From Rosa chinensis (lineage: Eukaryota > Streptophyta > Magnoliopsida > Rosales > Rosaceae), in contig NC_037088.1 of assembly GCF_002994745.2 (NCBI RefSeq), positions 62,514,397 through 62,578,396 on the forward strand: a DNA stretch of 64,000 nt, in the 5' to 3' direction. The first letter of the stretch is position 1. The number at the start of each line of letters is the position of its first letter. The translations under genes were made by a program, and so were the position numbers. Below are positions 54,429-64,000 of this stretch, piece by piece. Under the pieces are notes generated by a model that had not been told where the DNA came from, made no database searches, and worked only from the letters and a program-made list of their open reading frames with translations.

Positions 54429-55434
54429 TGTTTGAGCCCAAAAGTAATTTTGGCGAAATCCTTTAGTGGGTCTGAGTTAGTGGGCCGATATCTGCGGCCC
54501 AAAAATGAGACTACACGGATTTGGGTTGTGATGTTGCTCATCCCGTGTTTCATAAGGAGATATCATCCTTAATTGCATGAAGATATGAGCGCTCGTGAGG
54601 GCGTGAAGATATATTTGCAATTAATACGTACGTATCCTACTGCTCGCATCCAGCGATCACATCTAGGATTCTAAGAGGCAATTAATCTTTACCTATATTC
54701 TAGCGACGACAGAAGCGGATAGTTATCACCCACAATAATATCAAGACTATTAAGAGTTTTGATTTGATTCAAGGCCAATAACTGTGGCCTAAAATATAGT
54801 ATTCCAGTCCTATCTGGAAAGTGAATCTGCAGCAGCCTATATATAGAGGCTAAAGACGATACAGAAAAGAAAACTCTCTCTAAAATCAATCAATCCCAAC
54901 GATTACAAAGCCTCCCCGGAGCAACCCTCAACCTCGTTGAAACCCGGTGACCGCCCGCCAGTCCTAGTCTCCTCGCGAGCCGACTGTCAGCCTCACCAGA
55001 TCAACCCGGCGACCGTACTTCCAGTCCCAGTCTCCCCAGGAGCCGACTGCGAGCACAACCGCCACTGTTACTTCCAGCGAAGCAAGGGTAACGCCCTCGC
55101 AACCCAGCGAAGCTAGAGTCACGCTTTAGCAAACCCGTGCTTCTCTCAACTTCCCAGTGATTGCTCTGCTTAGTCTACAACACTAAGTATCGATTCGGTG
55201 AACGCAAAGAGATCACAACCAAAGCCCTTACTCGCGTAAGGCAAAGAAGTCATTTTCCGAAAGGCAAGAAAAGAACCCTGTGACGAGGTTGGTGCTCTCC
55301 TCGTCCACAGCGCTTGAAGAAGAAGTCAGGTCACGGGACTACCCCAACGACTGCACCCCGCGGTGCTGGCACGCCTGCGCAACCACTCGCCCAAAAGAGA
55401 CTGTTTGCACACCAGCTGGTTTTGGAGCCAAACA
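54429..55434. mobile_element. Solo LTR (1006 bp), probably of a Gypsy-type element
   Basis: Begins TGTTTGAGCCC and ends GGAGCCAAACA, with perfect terminal inverted repeat TGTTTG/CAAACA. GTTAG flanks both sides (54424-54428, 55435-55439), a 5-bp target duplication. A TATATATAG box is near 54838, followed by a GC-richer transcribed-looking leader. No internal retrotransposon sequence or second LTR is present, as expected after LTR-LTR recombination. Gypsy affiliation is a guess from length and composition. Confidence 0.8.
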
Positions 55435-55439
55435 GTTAG

Positions 55440-57065
55440 TTGAAGGAATTGGTCGAATGTGAAATCAAACTTATGTGCCTCACCTTAATTGGTGGTTGAA
55501 ATATCACATTAATTTGTATATTTAGTATGTAGCTGGAGCTATAGACTCTTTAACTATGTCGAATAATTAAAACCAAATATGGGTTTTTCTCTCCTCACCT
55601 AACCAAATTCAACTCTACCGCACTCTGCACATGAAAGTTAAGGCCAACTTTCATGGTGGCTCGATCTCATTCAAGATTCAGTTGATGGGTACAAAACCTT
55701 TCCAGACAATGTCATTATGAAACGCATCTGACATTTGGTAACCATGCATATGAGAGGTTCTACCAATGTACATCTTTGTTGGTATATTTTACGTCTTTTC
55801 ACTAGGTATGTTCTTCAAAATGGTGAAAATATACGGAACATGTGATTCAATGTTTTATAGTACAATTTCGAATTATGTATAAGTTCGTTACTTAAGCATG
55901 AATCGACATGATAAGGTTGACGCCGTAAGATTAGTAGATGATCTTAATTATTCGATCCAATAACATAATAAACGTATGCCTCTGGGGTCTTTTCAATTGG
56001 AAAGTTATTGAGTCGTGTTTATGACCCATACCATAGTTGATAGTTCCTTTTAAGGGAAACACGTCAAGGAAAAGCTTAAATGGATTTTTATGGTGATTTA
56101 AGAAAAGCTTGCACGCAGAATGATGCTGTGGTGGGATGAATGATAAAAGAGACCACAGTTTTTATGAATGCAAAAGATTGAAGGAACCGAAAGAAACGAC
56201 TGATATCATGATTGGTTTTTTATGCAAGAGATGTAAAACAAAAAAAAAACAAAAGCATACGGCATGAATGATTACCTGAGATAAAAAAAAAATAAAAAAA
56301 AACAATGATCACTAGCTCTATGAAATCAAGGCTGATTGAAAATCCTGTTAACTCTAGGAAATTAACTGTTATTTTGCTTACTTTTGGGATCTTTCCTCAA
56401 ATTAGGGTCTGATTACTTTGAATTGATTAAAGTGAAAACAGTACGAAATAGGTATTGAAAGAACTTATATTCGTTCGGTTAAAGGAGATAGAAGTGATTG
56501 AAGGGACCAAAGAATTGACAAAAGCTTGTTGTTTAGTCTCTGTTCATGAAGTATCTAGACCATGAATTAGACAGTAAGATGCAGGCATATCACGTTGTGT
56601 GTGTGGCAAAGTGACTATACTGGAACTATCACATATCTCCTGTTTAATGGAGGAATGTATACGTACACTTTGTTTAGTGTCAATTGATATGTCCTCTTTA
56701 CAGAAATTCCGACTATAATCATATCACCCAAAATATCTTCAACAGTTTAAGATCGATTTCCCAAGATATCCAGCTGAGTATAGCGGATATAATACTAGTT
56801 AGTACGTGTAGCGTCCTTTGCAAGCGGATGCTCTGTATATTTCGATCATGGACCGCTAGTTGTTGTATAATTTCAGTTGTCATGTGATAGAAAACTATCT
56901 AGCCGAGTCACAAGGACAATGGCTTTGAAAGCAGAGTTCTAGAATACAATCAAAGTGACATTCATCAACCACACAATATGTTATTGTTACAGTACTACAA
57001 TGGAATGGATTACACCACTTTCTGATCGACATAGAAAATGACAATTAATGTGAAAGTTAATAAAT
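55440..57065. other. Intergenic, nothing recognised
   Basis: AT-rich; A-rich runs near 56240 and 56290. Only short frames without motifs. Confidence 0.45.
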
Positions 57066-60000
57066 CAATTGTGTTCTTGAGCTCCTTCACCTTGAGGAGC
57101 TGTAACTATTTGATCCACACGTGTTTCTTGTTCCCTGAAGAAATTTGAGTTTGGAATATAACTTGAGACTATAAACATGAACCGAATCCTACTCCATACT
57201 GACCAACATGTCATTAAAATGTGTAAATTCTTATTAAAGACTACTGTAGTATGGATGATTAGAGCTAACATGAAGAGACACCGGAAATGTGGAAGAGAAC
57301 CCAAAAGCTGTAAACTGTAAAACTGCGGCGATCAGAGGCATTCAGTTTGTTATCTAAGCAGGTGCGTGGCTTCACCGAACCATTTATTTTCTATGTTCTT
57401 CATCTCGTCCCCCTCAGTCACGGTTAGAATTGACCTTGAACATCCAGTACAAGACGTGAACCTTTCGGAAAACATAAGAAAAAAGCAAAAATGTTTATAC
57501 GGAATAATCAAAGTAAAAAGGTCAGAGGAACAATATATGTACTATCAAATCTCAATGCAACAGTTGAAAGAAAGAAGAGGAGCGGCTTACAAAGGCAAAG
57601 CCACCAGTTTTGAAGATTGGGCCAACTATGGTGTATTTTTTGCAATATTACGCAAGAACAAGCTTCAAGTTAGGAGTTTCGTCAATAGCAGCAGCAATAC
57701 CACCATTTGCACTCCCTTTTGTCAGAAGTTGGTCACATTCTTCCCGCGATATATAGGGCTCGATCTTAGAATCATCAAAACCACTTTGTATCAAAAGGTC
57801 GCAGAGAAAATAACCCTTTGGGTAACCCACATAGTCCCTAATCTTCACAAGCTCGTTTATCTCGAAATAAGTTGGTTTTAGCCGTGGAACAGTTAGTATC
57901 GATGATAGACTAGCTCCGTAACTTTGAGTCTTTGAGCCAGTACTAGCACAACAAATACCCAGACGATCACCACAATCCTACTCAAGGTTGCTGAGCATAT
58001 TTTCTGCAAAGTAATTAACTGATCAAGTAAACAACTAATGATGACATAAAAGCAAAATTTGAGAGGGTACTCATGTGTACTACTAACGATGTGTATAAAC
58101 CATTGTTGAGAGGGAGAACAAAATGCTTGTGCCGACTTGACGCACGAAAATCATCATTGATACGATGTTCAAGAACCCAAACCACAAAACCAATGAACAT
58201 GAAAAACCAACAAATTGTCAGCTAAAGCTTCCCTTCCAAAGGCCTGATGAAAATCCATGGATTTTGGCTCCGACTATCTTTCATTTGCACTACCATTACT
58301 AGTCCCGATTATGTGTATGGCAATGTAAAGTCAACATACAACCTGTTCCCTCTAACCGTTGTCGCTGTGGCCAAAGCATCGAATTCTTTTCATATGAATC
58401 AAAGTAGCGCTATATTTGATATCATTTCAGTATTGTTATGTAGGATTGATGTTAGAAAGTAAATGAGTTGAAATGATTTTAGCCCAAGAAAAGCTTGATG
58501 GACCAAGTCATTGTAGCTGCCGGCAGTAGTACCATCGGGCTTTGCAAAGGGGATGAAGTCATAAGTAACTGCGTAGGGTAATCCTTCCATTACAGCCTTG
58601 ATGATGTCAATGCAGAACTCAGTGACTTCTGTTCCATTAGTGACAGGATTACGCACCACCTTCACAAGCTCCGGAGAACCAATCTTCACCGGAACTCCTA
58701 CTCTCAACTTTTTGCCGTTTGTGGGAACTTCCCAACCCTATGGTGAGGAGGCAGAATCTCCTGGCCATATTATTGGTCCCATACCAGATTCAGAAGTTGA
58801 GTACGCACTCTTTGTGATTTTTGACGTGTACGTTCGAACTTTTCACAAGTCCACGTTGTGGTGTCCAAAACCCAATGCCTCTTACTCCATTACCATTCAC
58901 ATTAACAATTTCGAACATCGGTGATTGTAACTGCCCGTTGACAAAACTGAAATCTCCTGCAATGCCGCCTCTAAATCTAGTACTTGATAAGAACTTGGAA
59001 ATTTCTAGACCTTTTCTAGAGACCCTGAGAGTTTCGAGATCTGCCGATGAGTTGATGGAATCATTTGTCTTTCGGAAGCCAAAGGTTGATCTAGTGGCAA
59101 CATTCTCAACTGCCATGCCTAATGCATAGGCAGCATCATATGCCCATAGTCCAGAAACATCTAGTTAAACATCAACTACATATGGTCGGATTTTCTTGTT
59201 GAAATTTCCTTTTCCATCGGGCCCTGAAGTCGATAAGCTTGTCTGTTTTTGGCACATAAACCCTCACACCCAATGCCCCTTGCATTGAGTTGATGACTGA
59301 ACCGTTACTCAACAGACTGGTTAGCCCATTGGTCATGATCCAAACGTAGCCTTCCTTCATCATTCCCAACTCGTGCTTTGGCGAAACGCCTAGACCCAAG
59401 GGAGTCATGTCACTCATGTGCACAAAGAAGACTCTAATTTGAATTGTCAGCAACTTGTAATGCTCTCAACAAGTTGGTCATTTGTTGCGGTTGGAGGTAT
59501 GGCACTCTGGTAAGGTACACGAGCTCGAACCTCTTGCAAGGCATCCACCAAGTAGGGTAGTACCCCCTCGCCGAAGGCATTGTCTATGTAGATTGGCACA
59601 GCTTTTCTCCACCAAAAAGCTTGGACAATAGCATTTATGGCTTTGACTTGAGAGGAGTCATTTTGTGCAGCTTGGAATAAATACGAACTTCGGAGGAAGG
59701 TGAGGGAAGGACTTGTTGCTGAAAAATGAGATCATGGGCATGTGAGCTTTTTCTCCTATATCAATCAGGAAGTTGGCTTGCATTGATGATCCGGGCCCTA
59801 TGATTGCTTGAACTTGAACATTCTTTATGAGGTCCAAAGCTGTGTATTTGATCAATAGAAAAAAAGTGCAAAAAGGACTCAAATCATTGCAAATCACATT
59901 AAATAAAATAGCTAAAAACCAGACCTGCAGCAGCTGCACCTACAACATCATTTCTGGAGTCCCTAATGCTCAAAACCAGCCTCGTCTTCGCCGAACCATG

Positions 60001-60154
60001 AGATGCATAAAAGTGACAGGGCCATGTTGATGCAGCTCAACCAAACAGTACTTAGCGAATCATCCATGTCAAGAACCACTCCCGCATTCACTGGAATAGT
60101 ACTTCTGTTCTCTCCAATGGCCATGGCCAAGGAAATACCTACTGAAAGAACCAA
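57066..60154 (-). pseudogene. Glutamate receptor-like (GLR clade II) pseudogene
   Basis: The domain order of a plant GLR is intact on the minus strand but broken many times. From 60154 there is a signal-like start, then IPVNAGVVLDMD and, after a frameshift near 60020, KTRLVLSIRDSRNDVVGAAA. A GT-AG intron of about 88 bp follows (to about 59838), then ALDLIKNVQVQAIIGPGSSM. Ligand-binding segments appear at 59453-59172, 59116-58790 and 58707-58480 (TYDFIPFAKPDG). NRLYVDFTLPYT is followed by a stop near 58310. A stop interrupts KL*LT before FIGFVVWVLEHRIN (58200). A pore/M3 remnant has SYGASLSSILTV near 57930. SANGGIAAAIDE (57700) is followed by a stop in LA*YC. A possible C-terminal tail ends at 57066. 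The retained intron shows it is a decayed gene duplicate, not a retrocopy. Confidence 0.85.
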
Positions 60155-60159
60155 GAAGT

Positions 60160-60756
60160 AAGAAAAAAACAGGATTTGTTAGCTTCCTCTAGATGTTTAT
60201 CTTTGGCAGGCTGTTGGATGACGCTAAATGTCCGAAACAATGTGTTAGACTAACATACTTGATTCTTATCACCATCATCACTGAATAAACTATTTCAAGA
60301 GCATCAAAGTCTTCTGCAAGTTCGGTGTTCCGTTTACCTTGACCAAAACAAAGCATACGTGAGGTCCGTGAGGAACATACCTGAAGGGGGAGCATTCGAT
60401 CATTGAATTGGCCAAGAGCAAAAGATCATACTACATATGTCAATTTTTTATATTTAATGATTACAACACATAAGGGTTTGGTGTGATGATCAGTGAGGTT
60501 TCACTATAACTTGAAAGCCAAGTACATCGTCTCCACTCTTTTCCCATGATTGCGAAGTTAACGATGTCGATGACCGCGTGCTGGAAACTAATACTGATTT
60601 TATGGCTAAGGCGCTAAGCAAACCGAAAGAGGTCATATGTCTTTCCAACCTTGTGGGAACCAACTTTGGATTGTGAAACGTCACTGATCTACAACTGAAA
60701 TTGTCGAAGTGTTTGCAAAGCAATTCGAATCAGGTCACTGCTTTGTACTGTTGTTG
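60160..60756. other. Intergenic; weak hint of a Copia C-terminal fragment
   Basis: On the plus strand around 60594-60670 the frame reads DFMAKALSKPK, loosely like the ADIFTKALSKP end of Copia RNase H. The match is too short to call an element. Confidence 0.2.
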
Positions 60757-60803
60757 TCCTATATACGCATTGATGATATGTCCTATATACGCATTGATGA
60801 TAT
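60757..60803. repeat. 24-bp tandem duplication
   Basis: TCCTATATACGCATTGATGA plus TATG occurs twice in succession (60757-60780, 60781-60803). Confidence 0.85.
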
Positions 60804-61369
60804 CGGGAAGGGGCGCTTGGCAGTTTATGGTGAAGAGTAGGAGTAGTGGTAGAGACAAGGCTCGGGTGCGGAAAGGTGGAAGGCTACGAAAAAAATTTGG
60901 AAATGAGATTCGTAAATTGGTATCTTGATTATCACTAGCAGCAAAAGAGAATATAAACGGCAGTGTTGTCAAAGGCAGTGCACCATCTCAGTTTTTTCCA
61001 ACAAAAATAGCCATAGAAATATAAGCCAAGAACAAGGACTAGGTAAAGAAGCAGAAACACTTGAATCTTTATTTAGTTCTGTATGCATCTCATCAATGAA
61101 AAGGTCATATTCTAAATACTTCGAGAACTAATTTACTTCATAAAATAAGATATAAAGGTGAGACAAAACATAAACTGAAGCATTCTGCAAAAATAGTACT
61201 TCTATTAAATATTAAAAATATGCATTGAAGTACATGCCCATATCAAAACCGTCCCAGGAAAATTGAAACACTACCAAGTCTTCAACTTCAAAATGAGAAA
61301 TAAACAACATCACAGATAGAACATTTCCAATTAACTAGGAAAACTAAACCAAATCTTAAAATGAGATGT
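60804..61369. other. Intergenic and RPS20 3' UTR
   Basis: No gene recognised. The part next to 61369 is the probable 3' UTR of the minus-strand ribosomal protein gene. Confidence 0.5.
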
Positions 61370-62719
<1,350 letters not shown>

Positions 62720-62866
62720 GGTTTTCAAGCTTCTCTGCTTTTACTCTCTGCATCAAAATCAAATTTCACAAACCAATTAATCGAAGATAACAGACCCAAT
62801 CCATCAGAAATGGAACTCAAAATTACTGGGTTTTACCAATTTACTGAGCTAGACCCAATCTAAACT

Positions 62867-62867
<1 letters not shown>

Positions 62868-62900
<33 letters not shown>
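62868..62900. repeat. (GA)n microsatellite in the RPS20 leader
   Basis: Thirty-three bases of GA repeat (CT-rich on the transcribed strand) between the TATA box and the start codon. Confidence 0.9.
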
Positions 62901-62901
<1 letters not shown>

Positions 62902-62992
62902 GGACCTAGGTGACGGCGGAGAATTGAGGGAGCTCAGGAGCAGCGGCTTCAACCTCTTAAGCGATGGAAAGAGAAGCGAAGTGTTTTGGAGA

Positions 62993-63135
62993 CTATATAT
63001 TACCGGGCCATTAGGGTTTTGCAACCATCTCTGCCAGGTGTCCCTTCTATTCTGGGCGGGTCGGGTCGGGTCGATATTCTTTTAAGCTGGTTCCAACGCA
63101 TCTGTTAATTTTGTTGCTTGGGCCTCATCAGCCCA
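62993..63135 (-). promoter_or_regulatory. RPS20 promoter: TATA, telo box and site II elements
   Basis: On the minus strand: TATATAG at 62999-62993 and AAACCCTAA (telo box, complement of 63011-63019). TGGGCC at 63119-63124 (plus) and its near-complement GCCCAA at 63131-63136 are site II-like elements. Telo box plus site II is the established combination coordinating plant ribosomal protein genes. Confidence 0.65.
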
Positions 63136-63136
63136 A

Positions 63137-63891
63137 AGTTTTTGCCTCTTTTTTTTTCAAATATGTTTTCTTTTTTCATTTTTGCACTTTTTATAATCTT
63201 CTCAATTTCTCATACATTCGATGTGTGCTGATAACGGTTGAAAGGAGAAAGTCTTGGGAGTGAGGAACTCGTATGAACCATATCACATTGGTCTATAAAT
63301 TTGTTGTCACTAAAATTGTGCTTTAAATTCGTTGCAAAGCCTTCTACAGGCAGAAGCAATCATATAGCATACAGGTTTACGAACGGTTTCTCGGTTCACC
63401 ATTCTACAGTCGTTATAGACTGCAGAAGGTAGCTTAGTGAGGAGGTATAAAACCCTATTTGCTTGGTAAGTAGTTGATAGAATTAACAGAGTTGCTTCTC
63501 AAAATTGGCAGGCTACCACAGAAAAAAAGGGATGAATACAAAAGCCAACGAGATACTTCAGATTGCGTCTTGGTTTGGACTACCAGGTATTTCAAGTTAA
63601 CCTTCTATAGAATGCTCATGCACCATGTCCAAATCAAAGGGTAAACATCACAGAGGCTCTTAAAATGTCAGACACTGGGTTCAGAATAATCCAGAAATTG
63701 AGCAACAACATTCTCAAAGGAACCCTTGGTAAAAAATTTCCATAGAGATTCTACTGACAAAATACATATATAGGTAACAAGACAAGACAACAAGTTACGA
63801 TAACTCTTCACATATACAGCAAGACTCCGGAGCATAGGCATAAAATGGTACGGGTTAAAGGTTTGAAGACCAAGTATTGGTAGGAGAAAGA
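63137..63891. other. Intergenic, nothing recognised
   Basis: No gene. Sequence near 63891 is probably 3' UTR of the gene at the right edge. Confidence 0.45.
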
Positions 63892-63963
63892 TCAGCGCTG
63901 TGCACTGTCGGTCTCATGCTCCATCTCTTCTGCATCCTCAAAACGCTGATCATTGATCTGAAG
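63892..63963 (-). CDS. Last exon of an unidentified gene leaving the window
   Basis: After a good acceptor (CATTGCAG) on the minus strand, an exon of 24 codons reads LQINDQRFEDAEEMEHETDS-AQR and stops with TGA (63894-63892). The acidic, charged C-terminus is conserved-looking, but I cannot name the family from 23 residues. The rest lies beyond base 64000. Confidence 0.5.
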   Translation of the reverse strand, partial: LQINDQRFEDAEEMEHETDSAQR

Positions 63964-64000
63964 CTGCAATGAGATGAGAATGTTTTCAATGCCACATCTG

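Noticed and set aside
60594..60670. Copia RNase H C-terminus (DFMAKALSKPK)
   Set aside because: Similarity is about ten residues, with no LTR, polypurine tract or upstream domain.

Overview
This is nuclear DNA from a eudicot plant, AT-rich and intron-rich. It carries plant-only gene families (ODORANT1-type R2R3-MYB, IRE-type AGC kinase, LPA2, EXORDIUM-like, glutamate receptor-like). From memory, Arabidopsis orders MIP (At5g51540), LPA2 (At5g51545) and EXL3 (At5g51550) together, and the same order appears here. A rosid such as a Rosaceae species is my guess; it is an inference, not something the sequence proves.

Layout. 1-6.7 kb: a degenerate tandem array and three foldback or terminal-inverted-repeat elements, one with a clear 9-bp target duplication. 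6.76-7.64 kb (+): MYB gene. 9.2-10.9 kb: a 1.67-kb nested palindromic element. 11.1-16.7 kb: a young non-autonomous Copia-type retroelement (it contains a tRNA-Glu-like gene) inserted into an older repeat marked by the palindrome AATAGACGTCTATT. 17.3-23.7 kb (-): 16-exon IREH1-type kinase. 24.2-25.7 kb: a second copy of the palindrome-bearing repeat, here expanded into a minisatellite, plus fragments of an unidentified minus-strand gene. 26.0-37.4 kb (+): mitochondrial intermediate peptidase (MIP). Its promoter and first exon are duplicated, with a complete but mutated Ty1/copia element (26541-31224) between the two copies. 38.7-42.2 kb (-): a photolyase-like domain fused to an alpha/beta hydrolase, divergent from LPA2 (42.9-44.4 kb, +). 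49.2-50.3 kb (-): intronless EXL3-type gene. 54.4-55.4 kb: solo LTR. 57.1-60.2 kb (-): decayed clade-II glutamate receptor-like pseudogene. 61.4-62.7 kb (-): ribosomal protein uS10/RPS20. 63.9 kb: last exon of a gene that runs off the right edge.

The genes do not form one pathway. Three products are predicted to be organellar: MIP in mitochondria, LPA2 in chloroplasts, and the hydrolase fusion probably in chloroplasts. I found no convincing new molecular system. The most unusual items are the duplicated MIP promoter/first exon straddling a retrotransposon, where the upstream copy has the much better splice donor; the palindromic GACGTC minisatellite; the nested foldback element; and the tRNA gene inside a recently moved retroelement. 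Gene structures were spliced by eye: GT-AG ends and codon phase were checked at every junction, and no transcript data were available.
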